In this document: positions 49,675 to 58,101 of the stretch, one piece after another | Layout of the letters: each line of letters starts with the position of its first letter | How positions within the stretch are numbered: position 1 is the stretch's first letter | Source: [Clostridium] scindens | Lineage (GTDB): Bacteria > Bacillota > Clostridia > Lachnospirales > Lachnospiraceae | Length of the DNA stretch: 64,000 nucleotides | Reading direction: 5' to 3' | NCBI RefSeq assembly: GCF_019597925.1 | Contig: NZ_CP080442.1 | Location: 2,770,001-2,834,000, forward strand | Made by a program: the position numbers and the translations under genes | Notes under the pieces: model-generated | Seen by the model: the letters and a program-made list of their open reading frames with translations, nothing else | Databases searched by the model: none | What the model was told of the DNA's origin: nothing

Positions 49675-50598
49675 ATGGAAATCACCTATGATTACTACAG
49701 GATATTTTATTATGTGGCCAAATACAAAAGTTTCTCTAAAGCGGCCACCATACTGATGGGCAGCCAGCCCAACATCTCCCGCTTTATGAGCAATCTGGAG
49801 AGCCAGCTTGGCTGCAAGCTCTTCATTCGTTCCAACCGCGGAGTGACCTTGACCCTGGAAGGGCAGAAACTGTACCACCATGTCTCCATCGCCTTCCAGC
49901 ACCTTCAGGCCGCCGAGCTGGAACTGGCTCAGGACCGAAGCCTGGAACATGGAATCCTGACCCTAAGCGCCAGCGAGATCGCGCTCCACTTACTGCTTCT
50001 GCCTGTCCTAAGCAAATTTCACCAGACCTATCCGGGCATACGGCTGCGGATCTCCAACCATTCTACGCCTGAGGCGATACAGGCCGTCAAGTCCGGGACC
50101 GCGGACCTGGCCGTGGTATCCACACCTACGGATATCCATGACCCGCTAAGGGCGCGGTTACTTTTAAAGGCCTCGGATATCCTGGTCGGCAACCGACAGT
50201 ACGATTTTCTGGCAAAAGATCCGGTACATCTGGCTGAGATCGTCCGATATCCTTTCATTTGCCTGGGCAAGCATACGACCACCTATGAATTCTACTCCAA
50301 ATTCTATCTGGAGCATGGCCTGATCCTGTCTCCGGATACAGAGGTGGCCACTATCGACCAGATACTGCCGATGATCCTGCATAATCTGGGAATCGGGTTT
50401 CTGCCGGAGAAACTGGCCAGAGACGCGATCTCAAAAGGGGAAGTGGTCAAGATCCCCTTAATCGAACAGATCCCACAGCGCAACATCTGCCTGGTTGAAG
50501 ACAGAAGCGCGCCTTTAAGCATTGCCGCCAATGCCTTAAAGCAGATGCTCCTGTCTAGCGTAGGCCAAAGCCAGGATCAGGATCTGTCCAGCATATAA
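49675..50598 (+). CDS. LysR-family transcriptional regulator
   Basis: A 307-residue LysR regulator. The helix-turn-helix is in the first 60 residues (FYYVAKYKSFSKAATILMGSQPNISRFMSNLESQLGCKLF), followed by the substrate-binding effector domain starting about residue 90. The ATG has GGAGG upstream; an ATG 18 bases earlier has no site. It is divergent from the Crh-like gene. Its 3' end overlaps the converging cbiC gene by 22 bases. The target is unknown; the neighbouring transcripts are candidates. Confidence 0.92.
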   Translation: MEITYDYYRIFYYVAKYKSFSKAATILMGSQPNISRFMSNLESQLGCKLFIRSNRGVTLTLEGQKLYHHVSIAFQHLQAAELELAQDRSLEHGILTLSASEIALHLLLLPVLSKFHQTYPGIRLRISNHSTPEAIQAVKSGTADLAVVSTPTDIHDPLRARLLLKASDILVGNRQYDFLAKDPVHLAEIVRYPFICLGKHTTTYEFYSKFYLEHGLILSPDTEVATIDQILPMILHNLGIGFLPEKLARDAISKGEVVKIPLIEQIPQRNICLVEDRSAPLSIAANALKQMLLSSVGQSQDQDLSSI

Positions 50599-51221
50599 AT
50601 CAACGCATTGCAGATACAGGCGGCAATATTGCTTCCGCCTTTTCTGCCCCTCGCCACAATATAGGGCGTATCTTCAAGACTCAGGATCAGCTCTTTCGAC
50701 TGCACCACGTTCACAAATCCCACCGGAACTGCGATTACCAGTTCCGGTCGAATCTTTCCCTCTTGAATCAATTCATAGAGACGGATCAGCGCCGTGGGCG
50801 CATTCCCGACAGCAAAGATCAGTCTCTCCTCTAAGGCGCAGGCCTTTTCCATGCTTGCCACAGCCCTTGTGGTTCCCTTCTCTTTTGCTGCCGATGCCAC
50901 GTCTTCATCGGACATAAAGCAATATACCTTTCCGCCATATTGTTCCAGTCGTTTTTTGTTGATGCCGGAGCGGCCCATCTGGGTATCCGTGACAATAGAC
51001 GCTCCATTTCGAATCGCATGCAGGGCTTTTTCGATCACGCCTTCGGAGAATGACAGATTCCTTGCATAGTCAAAATCCGCGCTGGTATGGATGCATCGCT
51101 TTATGACCGGCGCCTGCTCCGCCGGAAGGCAGATTCCTTCCTGCTCTAATTCTTTTGTGATGATGGCAAAACTTCTGGCCTCTATGTCCTGTGGCAGAAC
51201 GTTTTCAATTTCGATCTTCAT
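50577..51221 (-). CDS. cbiC: Cobalt-precorrin-8 methylmutase
   Basis: A 214-residue enzyme that moves the C11 methyl to C12, giving cobyrinic acid. It shows IKRCIHTSADFDYA with the catalytic histidine near residue 45, IVTDTQMGRSGI and AVPVGFVNVVQSKE. It starts at the ATG whose upstream GGGGGG site is 9 bases away and which lies just past the cobQ stop; a longer in-frame reading belongs to the cobQ end. It is the last gene of the large cobalamin operon. Confidence 0.95.
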   Translation of the reverse strand: MKIEIENVLPQDIEARSFAIITKELEQEGICLPAEQAPVIKRCIHTSADFDYARNLSFSEGVIEKALHAIRNGASIVTDTQMGRSGINKKRLEQYGGKVYCFMSDEDVASAAKEKGTTRAVASMEKACALEERLIFAVGNAPTALIRLYELIQEGKIRPELVIAVPVGFVNVVQSKELILSLEDTPYIVARGRKGGSNIAACICNALIYMLDRS

Positions 51222-51225
51222 CCCG

Positions 51226-52749
51226 TCAAATCCCCCCTTCCAGAATCTCGTATATCTTCTCCATATCCAGATGCCTCCGAAGGCCGTCTGCAAGCAGATC
51301 ATACTGTCTTTCTTTGAATTCCTTTAAATCTACAGCCTTCAGATCGTCCAGGGCAATTCCCTTTCTTGCCGCCAGCGCCCGAACAACGGCTGTCACCACG
51401 TCTTCCCGGTCAAAGATTCCATGGATATACGTTCCATATACGTTCCCCAGAGAGACTCCATCCATGCTTTGGCGTGTCCTTTGGCTGAATTCCTGCTTTC
51501 TGGCGCAGTTCTTGATCTCGCTCATGGCTGGCAGGCTTGATCTCGTCTCGCCCATGTGGATCTCGTATCCTTCAAAAGATATGCCCTCCAATCCAGCCAG
51601 AATCCCCTCCACCTTCAGGAATCTTCCATCCACCCGGGTTCTGGTCTTTTCCTTTGTAAATATGGTCTCCAACGGAAGCAGCCCCATTCCTTTCATCGTG
51701 CCGCCGGCCTCGATCCCCTCCGGGTCTCTTAAAATATCGCCCAGCATCTGGTATCCGCCGCAGATTCCCCAGATTGCCGTTCCCTGGGACGCTGCCCGCA
51801 CCACTCTGGCTTCCAGCCCGTTCTGACGCATCCAGCGCAGATCTTCCATTGTATTCTTAGTTCCGGGAAGGATAATCATGTCCGGAGAGCCAAGTTTCGA
51901 CGGATGATCCACATATCTAAGGGACACCCCATTCAGATTCTCAAGGAGCATAAAATCCGTAAAATTAGAAATCCTGGGCGTGCGTATAACCGCGATATCA
52001 ACGCGCGCGCATTCTTTTTGTCCATGAAACCGCTCTGTCAGGCTGTCCTCATCTTCAATCTCCACGTCAAGGTACGGCGCGACTCCCACCACCGGGATCC
52101 CCCCGCGTTCTGCAAGCATGTCTATCCCCGGATCCAGAATCGTCTTATCGCCGCGGAACTTGTTGATAATCAGCCCTTTGACCATCTCTTTCTCATCCTC
52201 GTCAAGCAGCATCAAGGTTCCCAGCAGCTGGGCGAAAACGCCGCCTCTGTCAATGTCCCCTACCAGCAATACCGGGGCCTTAGCCATCTTTGCCATCCCC
52301 ATATTGACGATATCATCCTCCTTCAGATTAATCTCGGCAGGGCTTCCCGCCCCCTCGATCACGATAATATCATACGCTTCCTCCAGCTGGCGGAAAGCCT
52401 TCTTAATATCCGGTATCAGCTGCTTCTTATAGGCAAAATACTCTCTTGCGCTCATGTTTTTTTGAACTTCTCCATTGACGATCACCTGGGAGCCCATGTC
52501 ATTGGTTGGCTTTAAGAGTATCGGGTTCATCTGCACCTGAGGCGCAATGCCTGCCGCCTCTGCCTGCACCACCTGGGCCCTTCCCATTTCCAGTCCCTCT
52601 TCCGTGATAAACGAGTTCAGCGCCATATTCTGCGACTTAAAAGGCGCCACCTTATATCCATCCTGTCTGAATATCCGGCACAATCCTGCGCAGATCAGGC
52701 TTTTGCCTGCATTGGACATGGTCCCCTGTATCATAATCGTCTTAGCCAT
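51226..52749 (-). CDS. cobQ: Cobyric acid synthase
   Basis: A 507-residue glutamine-dependent amidating enzyme (CbiP/CobQ). It begins TIMIQGTMSNAGKSLICAGLCRIF with an ATP-binding P loop, and has the QNMALNSFITEEGLEMGRAQ block. The glutamine-amidotransferase domain in the second half has the catalytic cysteine in WGICGGYQMLG and a C-terminal histidine in YGTYIHGIFD. It amidates the b, d, e and g carboxylates of adenosyl-cobyrinic diamide. It overlaps the upstream cobD-like gene by 19 bases. Confidence 0.96.
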   Translation of the reverse strand: MAKTIMIQGTMSNAGKSLICAGLCRIFRQDGYKVAPFKSQNMALNSFITEEGLEMGRAQVVQAEAAGIAPQVQMNPILLKPTNDMGSQVIVNGEVQKNMSAREYFAYKKQLIPDIKKAFRQLEEAYDIIVIEGAGSPAEINLKEDDIVNMGMAKMAKAPVLLVGDIDRGGVFAQLLGTLMLLDEDEKEMVKGLIINKFRGDKTILDPGIDMLAERGGIPVVGVAPYLDVEIEDEDSLTERFHGQKECARVDIAVIRTPRISNFTDFMLLENLNGVSLRYVDHPSKLGSPDMIILPGTKNTMEDLRWMRQNGLEARVVRAASQGTAIWGICGGYQMLGDILRDPEGIEAGGTMKGMGLLPLETIFTKEKTRTRVDGRFLKVEGILAGLEGISFEGYEIHMGETRSSLPAMSEIKNCARKQEFSQRTRQSMDGVSLGNVYGTYIHGIFDREDVVTAVVRALAARKGIALDDLKAVDLKEFKERQYDLLADGLRRHLDMEKIYEILEGGI

Positions 52750-53798
52750 GCTGCCATCCTTTCGTTCTCTTCTTTTGTTCGGACCGCAATCCGGTAGTAT
52801 CCCGGCGCAAGTCCTTCATAATTTCCACAGTCTCTGATCAGGAGGCCTTCCTTAAGCGCCTCCTCATAAAGCCCTTCTTTTGCCTGAAAGAAGATGTAGT
52901 TGGCTTTGGATCCGAACACGGGGCAGCCATTGCCAGACAGCACTTCGATCAGTCCTCTCTTCTCTTTTTCCACATAGTCCCTGGTCTTTTCCAGATACTC
53001 TTTACAATCCTTCAGGGCCGCGACTCCGCAGGCCTGGGCCAGTACCGACACGTTCCATGGCTGTATGACGTCTGTCATCCTAGACAGCAGCCCCTTATCA
53101 GAACTGATCCCATAGCCAAGCCGCAGGCCCGGCATGCAGAATATTTTGGTAAATGCCTTGATCAGGAGCAGGTTGGGATAGGCTCCTCTTGCCCCGGCCA
53201 TCTCATACTTATGGGGCTTTGGCAGAAAGTCCAGGAAGCATTCGTCCAGCACCAGAAGCACGCCGCAGGACCGGCATTTATCCAGAATCTTAAGAAGCAA
53301 TGGCTGATCCGTCAATTCTCCCGTCGGGTTATTGGGATTGCACAGGAACATCATGCCAATGTCCTTTGTAATCTCCTCCAGGATATCCTCCTTTACCTTG
53401 TATCCGTCAGACTGGGCCAGCCTATAGTACCGGATATCCGCGCCTGATGCCACAAGCGCCCGGGCATATTCGGCAAAGGATGGCGCGCAGACCAGCGCCT
53501 TTTTCGGACGAACGGCCAGCACCGCCGCAAAAAACAGTTCCGCAGCCCCGTTGCCGCAGATGATCTCGCCGGACGATACCCCCTCAAAGCGCCCGATTGC
53601 TTCTTTTAATTCCTGGCAGCATACATCCGGGTAATGCACAATATCCCCTGCATGTTCATGAAGCGCTTCCAGCACCGCGTCCGGAGGTCCCAGAGGATTG
53701 CTGTTGACGGAATAGTCTGTTACGTTCCTGTTCCTGTATATGTCTCCTCCATGAATCTGTATCTGCCTGGCCTGGCCGTTCATTCTTTCCTTTTCCAC
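52731..53798 (-). CDS. cobD: Threonine-phosphate decarboxylase (CobD type)
   Basis: A 355-residue PLP enzyme of aminotransferase fold class I. Conserved features are VNSNPLGPPDAVLEAL near the N-terminus, NPNNPTGELTDQPLL near residue 160, and the PLP lysine in LLLIKAFTKIFCMPGLRLGYG near 240. In cobalamin synthesis CobD makes (R)-1-amino-2-propanol O-phosphate from threonine phosphate. Sequence alone cannot fully exclude histidinol-phosphate aminotransferase (HisC), but the neighbours, cobQ and cbiB, strongly favour CobD. Confidence 0.88.
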   Translation of the reverse strand: MEKERMNGQARQIQIHGGDIYRNRNVTDYSVNSNPLGPPDAVLEALHEHAGDIVHYPDVCCQELKEAIGRFEGVSSGEIICGNGAAELFFAAVLAVRPKKALVCAPSFAEYARALVASGADIRYYRLAQSDGYKVKEDILEEITKDIGMMFLCNPNNPTGELTDQPLLLKILDKCRSCGVLLVLDECFLDFLPKPHKYEMAGARGAYPNLLLIKAFTKIFCMPGLRLGYGISSDKGLLSRMTDVIQPWNVSVLAQACGVAALKDCKEYLEKTRDYVEKEKRGLIEVLSGNGCPVFGSKANYIFFQAKEGLYEEALKEGLLIRDCGNYEGLAPGYYRIAVRTKEENERMAAWLRRL

Positions 53799-53823
53799 CT
53801 TGTCTCTTCCCTTCTCTTACTCT

Positions 53824-54810
53824 TTAAATGGTCATCAGCAGTGCCAGTATGACAACCTTTGCCGTCAGAAATACTCCCGCCGCCAACACTGCCGTGCCAT
53901 ATAGCAGTTTATGGGATCTTCTGATATCTTCCGGCTCCACTGCCCTTATCGCATCGCCAATGCTGGGCTTCTCATACAATTTTCCAAAATACCACGCATT
54001 TCCCGCAAGCCTGATATCCAGGGCTCCCGCCATCACAGACTCTGTCTGCGCCGCATTGGGGCTTTTATGATTATGGCGGTCCCTCTGATAGATACGGATG
54101 GCGTTGCGCCAATCCAGCCCCAAAATGCCAGCCGCACCGATCATCAGCCAGGCGGAAAGCCTGGCTGGAATGTAATTGGCCGCATCGTCCAGCCTGGCTG
54201 CCGCCGTTCCAAAGTACTGGTATTTCTCATTCTTATATCCGATCATGGAATCCATCGTGTTGACAGCCTTATAGGCAAAGCCAAGCACGGCACCTCCGAT
54301 CATCATATAAAACAAAGGAGCGATCACGCCATCGGAGGTATTCTCCGCCACCGTCTCTACAGCGGCTTTTGTCACTCCTACTTCGTCAAGGCTGTCCGTG
54401 TCCCTTCCCACGATCATGGAAACTGCATTCCTTCCCGCTTCAATCCCTTCTTCCTTTAATGCCCGGTATACCTTGTCACTCTCTGTCTTTAAGGACTTTA
54501 CCGCCAGAATCTGGTAGCACATGAAGCCTTCCGCCAATATTCCAAGCCACCACTGTATCCGATAGGCTGCGGCAAGAATCAGGATGGGCACTGCCACGCT
54601 TATGACTACGCATGCCGCCGCCAGTATGGCTCCTCCAATCCTCTCGCCCCACTTAGATTTCGGCAGGCAGTTTCTTATAATTCTTTCTAATATTGTAATC
54701 AGCAATCCGATCATCCGCACCGGATGATAAAGCCACCTGGGATCGCCCAGGATCAGATCCAGCACAAATCCCATCAGCACTGGGCAAATCATTCGTAATA
54801 ACAAGTTCAT
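53824..54810 (-). CDS. cbiB: Adenosylcobinamide-phosphate synthase CbiB
   Basis: A membrane protein of about 328 residues attaching aminopropanol phosphate to adenosylcobyric acid. It opens with the CbiB signature DLILGDPRWLYHPVRMIG, followed by WGERIGGAI and the conserved GRDTDSLDEVGVTKAAVETVAENTSDGVIAPLFY block near residues 135-165. The ATG at 54810 has GGAG six bases upstream inside the phosphatase gene; a longer reading is not favoured. Its 5' end overlaps the upstream phosphatase gene by 158 bases in another frame. Confidence 0.93.
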   Translation of the reverse strand: MNLLLRMICPVLMGFVLDLILGDPRWLYHPVRMIGLLITILERIIRNCLPKSKWGERIGGAILAAACVVISVAVPILILAAAYRIQWWLGILAEGFMCYQILAVKSLKTESDKVYRALKEEGIEAGRNAVSMIVGRDTDSLDEVGVTKAAVETVAENTSDGVIAPLFYMMIGGAVLGFAYKAVNTMDSMIGYKNEKYQYFGTAAARLDDAANYIPARLSAWLMIGAAGILGLDWRNAIRIYQRDRHNHKSPNAAQTESVMAGALDIRLAGNAWYFGKLYEKPSIGDAIRAVEPEDIRRSHKLLYGTAVLAAGVFLTAKVVILALLMTI

Positions 54811-55327
54811 ATCCTTCTCCATTTCCCACCTGAAACTCAAAATAACTGCCTTTCGGGCAGGCGTAAGCATCCATAATGCTCATGATCGTGCCTCCATGCA
54901 CGATAAGAGCCGCCGTCTCTTTCTGTGTCTCTCTCATATCTTCCAGCACTTTATCAAATCCCCTCAGGCTCCTCTTCGTGAATGCTTCTTTGCTCTCTCC
55001 TTGCGGAAAAGGCAGTGTCCCGTTGCTGTCAACCCACTGCTGGTAATACGGGTATCCGGAAAGTTCCTGATAATTCTTATTCTCAAACAAGCCAAAATCG
55101 CACTCTGCCAGTTCCTCAATAACCAAAGGCCGCATATCCGGATAGATGATGCCAGCCGTCTGAAGGCATCGCTTCATAGGACTAGCATAGACCTTGTCCA
55201 CCCGGGGATATGTCCTGCCTTCCAGAAGTTTTACGCCCTGTGTGCACAGAGGCTCGTCTGTCCGTCCGATATACCGCTTCCGTCGATTGCCCTCGGTGAT
55301 GGAATGGCGGATCAAATAGATTTTCAT
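54653..55327 (-). CDS. cobC: Histidine phosphatase (alpha-ribazole phosphatase, CobC-like) with long 3' overlap
   Basis: A phosphoglycerate-mutase-fold phosphatase of about 224 residues. The active site is IRHSITEGNRRKRY at residues 6-19 and the second histidine is in LIVHGGTIMSI near 143. It should remove phosphate from alpha-ribazole phosphate or adenosylcobalamin phosphate. Known homologues end near the FEFQVGNGEGYEL region; here the frame runs on for about 50 residues into cbiB. It starts with the ATG in the ATGATG after the CobU-like stop. The upstream in-frame extension has no family counterpart. Confidence 0.83.
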   Translation of the reverse strand: MKIYLIRHSITEGNRRKRYIGRTDEPLCTQGVKLLEGRTYPRVDKVYASPMKRCLQTAGIIYPDMRPLVIEELAECDFGLFENKNYQELSGYPYYQQWVDSNGTLPFPQGESKEAFTKRSLRGFDKVLEDMRETQKETAALIVHGGTIMSIMDAYACPKGSYFEFQVGNGEGYELVITNDLPSADGICAGSDPGRSQVALSSGADDRIADYNIRKNYKKLPAEI

Positions 55328-55704
55328 CATCCCTTGATCCTCGTTCCAATTCCACAGGATACCCGCCAGACCTCTTTTGCGTTCGCGGCCAGCTTCGTGC
55401 ATACTCTCCCGGCTGCCTCCCGGTACTCCCGCAAAAAGGCGTCTACCGGCACGATTCCATAGCCGATCTCATCGGTTATGACCACCGCCCCGGGGTTCCT
55501 TCGCATCAGCTTCTCCACAAGATCATCCACATCCTGTCCTTTTTCCAGCATCCGCCGGATATAAGCATGAAATCGTAAAATGCCCTGGCACTCATAGAGA
55601 TCCGCAAAGTCGCAAGTTTCCCCGTCCGTCCACCTGATCTTTGGAAACAGGCTCTCTGCAAATGCCGCCTTCCCCTGGTATGCTCCGCCAACAATCAGTA
55701 TCAT
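55327..55704 (-). CDS. Short CobU-like P-loop protein with altered Walker A
   Basis: A 125-residue protein whose start resembles the CobU P loop but reads GGAYQGKAAFAES, keeping the lysine and losing the usual serine (GGxxSGKS). Later it has VVITDEIGYGIVPVDAFLREYREAAG, matching the CobU region IVTNEVNCDV. It is shorter than the full CobU at 56480-57046 and lacks the middle part with the phosphorylated histidine. It shares four bases with cobS and one with the phosphatase gene, so it is co-translated with cobalamin genes. A guanylyltransferase role is doubtful; a regulatory subunit is possible. Confidence 0.75.
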   Translation of the reverse strand: MILIVGGAYQGKAAFAESLFPKIRWTDGETCDFADLYECQGILRFHAYIRRMLEKGQDVDDLVEKLMRRNPGAVVITDEIGYGIVPVDAFLREYREAAGRVCTKLAANAKEVWRVSCGIGTRIKG

Positions 55705-56483
55705 CTTAACACTCCTTCCACAAGAATCACGCAGGCCGCCATAATCAATTCACACATCTGCAGGAAGTATCCCGCCAGATCCCCGGTAATCCCGCCAAAT
55801 TTCTTAAGGGACATGCGATAATAATACAGATACATTCCTCCTGCCCCCAGAAGCGCGCCTGCGCCTGCAAGCCCTCCTGCCGCCAGCATCGCTGCGATCA
55901 GTCCTGCCAGATATAAGAGCAGAACGCTTCTGGTGGCCTTCCTCGCCGCATTCTGGGAAAATGTGGCGGCAAGCCCCTTTTGACGCGCCTGCGGAAATGT
56001 GATGACCGACAGTCCGCTTAAGGTCCTGGATAACATGAATCCGAATCCAATCACTACGACAGCGCGGGAAGTCAAGGCAGAATAGACTGCCACATACAGC
56101 ATTAGATAGACTGCGCAGGATATGATCGCAAAGGCTCCTGCATGGGAATCCTTCAGAATCTCCAGCCTGCGCTCCCTCGGCTGGTAAGAACTGAGGGCGT
56201 CCTGAGTATCCAAAAAGCCGTCCATGTGGATGCCCCCAGTAATGATGATTGGCGCCACTACCATCAGTATGGTGAAAAACAGGCTTCCATAATCAATCCC
56301 ATAACTTGCGAGCCATTCTTCCAGATGATAAATCCCCCATGTTACGATCCCTATAATACCGCCTATCCATGGAAAAAAACACATAGCATAGGATGTATTT
56401 TCCTCTGTCCATTCGCTGTGCGGCATGGGAATCCTGCTATACATGGAAAATGCTATTTTAAAACTGTTCCATAATCGTTTCAT
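55701..56483 (-). CDS. cobS: Adenosylcobinamide-GDP ribazoletransferase (cobalamin synthase)
   Basis: A 260-residue membrane enzyme with about six or seven hydrophobic helices that joins the corrin ring to alpha-ribazole. It has the CobS signature GGIHMDGFLDTQDAL near residues 82-96, with DSHAGAFAIISCAV and GITGDLAGYFLQMCE. The GTAATG-type overlap with cobU (4 bases) couples translation. Confidence 0.95.
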   Translation of the reverse strand: MKRLWNSFKIAFSMYSRIPMPHSEWTEENTSYAMCFFPWIGGIIGIVTWGIYHLEEWLASYGIDYGSLFFTILMVVAPIIITGGIHMDGFLDTQDALSSYQPRERRLEILKDSHAGAFAIISCAVYLMLYVAVYSALTSRAVVVIGFGFMLSRTLSGLSVITFPQARQKGLAATFSQNAARKATRSVLLLYLAGLIAAMLAAGGLAGAGALLGAGGMYLYYYRMSLKKFGGITGDLAGYFLQMCELIMAACVILVEGVLR

Positions 56484-57046
56484 GATCTTTTTATCTCCAC
56501 CGGTATTCCATAGACGACCTCTGTTACCATATCCGCCATGTCAGCGATCTTCTGGTTGACCTGGCCTATAAGCATCCGGTATTCTTCTGTCTCCTTGCTA
56601 TAGTCATTCACATCACAATTCACTTCATTCGTCACGATAGCCAGACGATCCGTATACTCCGCCAGATGCCGGATGCCTTTTAGAATTGCTTCCCGGGTTT
56701 CCTTTACGTCCTTTATCCTTCCATTCTGTCCATAGAGTTCGTTTGCCGCAAGATTGGAGACGCACTCCAGCAGGACTCCCCGGTTCCCGGGAATATTGGC
56801 GTCTGCCAGGTTTCTCGGGCACTCCAGGGTGACGAATCCCTTTCCTTCCCGCAGGCGTCTATGGCGCAGGATCTTTTCCATTGTCTCCCTGCCATAGGGG
56901 ATCATAGTCGCCACATAAAGATATACGTCTTTGGAGGCATAATCATTGGCTGCACTTTTTCTAGCTTCGCCTTCCGCTCCAAGAAGCCAGTCTTCTGCAT
57001 AGGCGGACTTGCCGCTTGCGCTCCCTCCTGTGATCAGATGTATCAT
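56480..57046 (-). CDS. cobU: Bifunctional adenosylcobinamide kinase/guanylyltransferase
   Basis: A 188-residue enzyme with the P loop ITGGSASGKSAYAED at residues 5-19, and IVTNEVNCDVNDYSKETEEYRMLIGQVNQ near residue 140. The catalytic histidine (for GMP transfer) lies in the segment around RHRRLREGKGFVTLE. It phosphorylates and then nucleotidylates adenosylcobinamide. It overlaps cobT by 4 bases and cobS by 4. Confidence 0.93.
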   Translation of the reverse strand: MIHLITGGSASGKSAYAEDWLLGAEGEARKSAANDYASKDVYLYVATMIPYGRETMEKILRHRRLREGKGFVTLECPRNLADANIPGNRGVLLECVSNLAANELYGQNGRIKDVKETREAILKGIRHLAEYTDRLAIVTNEVNCDVNDYSKETEEYRMLIGQVNQKIADMADMVTEVVYGIPVEIKRS

Positions 57047-58101
57047 GACTCTTCTCCTAGTTCCTTATAGTCTTCAATCTTGTTGTCGCTGAATGTACTC
57101 ATCTTCCGGTACACTTCTGCTGCCATCTCAAGAATTGGAAGATACGCCACTGCGCCGGTTCCCTCCCCTAGGCTCATGCTGCAGCACAAGGGCGCCGACA
57201 TGTCAAGTTCCTTAAGAAGGGCCTGCATCCCCGGTTCTTTCGACGCATGGGATGCGAGGATGTATCCGCCTGCGGCCGGGCACATCCGGACTGCCGCCAA
57301 GGCTGCCGCCGCAGATATGAATCCGTCCATCACCACGGGAACCTTGTAGTACGCGCCGCCTAAAAATATCCCTGCCATACCGCAGATATCGAATCCGCCT
57401 ACCTTTGAAAGGACATCCAGCGCATCCGCCTTATCTGGCCGGTTCACAGCGATTGCCTTCTTGATTGCTTCAACCTTTCGCCTCAGTCCATCCGTACTAA
57501 GTCCGGCTCCCCGCCCGGTCATCTGCTCTGGCGAACATCCGGTAAGCACGCTGGCTATGGCGCTGCTGGTGGTGGTGTTGCCGATTCCCATCTCGCCGGT
57601 AGCCAGAATCTGGTAGCCTTCATTTTTTGCCTTCCCGGCCAGCTTGACGCCTGTCATCACTGCCTGTACGGCTTCTTCCCTGGACATGGCCGGTCCCAAG
57701 GCAATGTTCCTGGTTCCATAGGCAACTTTATAATCCGGAACCTTCGTAGCCGCAGCCATTCCAATGTCAATCGGAAACAAATCCACTCCTGCCTTCTTGC
57801 ACATGATCGCCGCGCTGGTATTGCCGGTAAGGAAATTCTCTGCTACGATCGCCGTCACTTCCTGACCGGTCTGCGTCACGCCTTCCTCTACCACGCCGTT
57901 GTCTGCGCACATCACGATCAGCGCCTTTTTGTCCAGGCGCACATCTGCATTTCCGGTCATGCCGGCAACCTTTATTATATCTTCTTCCAGCCTTCCCAGG
58001 CTGTGGAGGGGCTTGGCAATGGAATTCCAGCGCTTCCCCGCTTCTTCCATCGCCTTCCTGTCAATGGGCTCTATACTATCTATTATCTTCTCTATGGTCA
58101 T
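57043..58101 (-). CDS. cobT: Nicotinate-nucleotide-dimethylbenzimidazole phosphoribosyltransferase
   Basis: A 352-residue enzyme making alpha-ribazole phosphate from a benzimidazole base and nicotinate mononucleotide. It has LHSLGRLEEDIIKVAGMTG, MCADNGVVEEGVTQTG, TGEMGIGNTTTSSAIA and the catalytic glutamate in LGEGTGAVAYLP near residue 315. Length 350 residues is normal. The start is the ATG at 58101 with GAGG 7 bases upstream; a longer in-frame reading runs 70 residues into cbiA. The 5' end overlaps cbiA by 26 bases. Confidence 0.96.
   Translation of the reverse strand: MTIEKIIDSIEPIDRKAMEEAGKRWNSIAKPLHSLGRLEEDIIKVAGMTGNADVRLDKKALIVMCADNGVVEEGVTQTGQEVTAIVAENFLTGNTSAAIMCKKAGVDLFPIDIGMAAATKVPDYKVAYGTRNIALGPAMSREEAVQAVMTGVKLAGKAKNEGYQILATGEMGIGNTTTSSAIASVLTGCSPEQMTGRGAGLSTDGLRRKVEAIKKAIAVNRPDKADALDVLSKVGGFDICGMAGIFLGGAYYKVPVVMDGFISAAAALAAVRMCPAAGGYILASHASKEPGMQALLKELDMSAPLCCSMSLGEGTGAVAYLPILEMAAEVYRKMSTFSDNKIEDYKELGEES

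Noticed and set aside
54653..54810. Frameshift joining the phosphatase to cbiB
   Set aside because: Both proteins have intact starts and motifs in separate frames; overlap is the simpler reading, though a sequencing error cannot be excluded.
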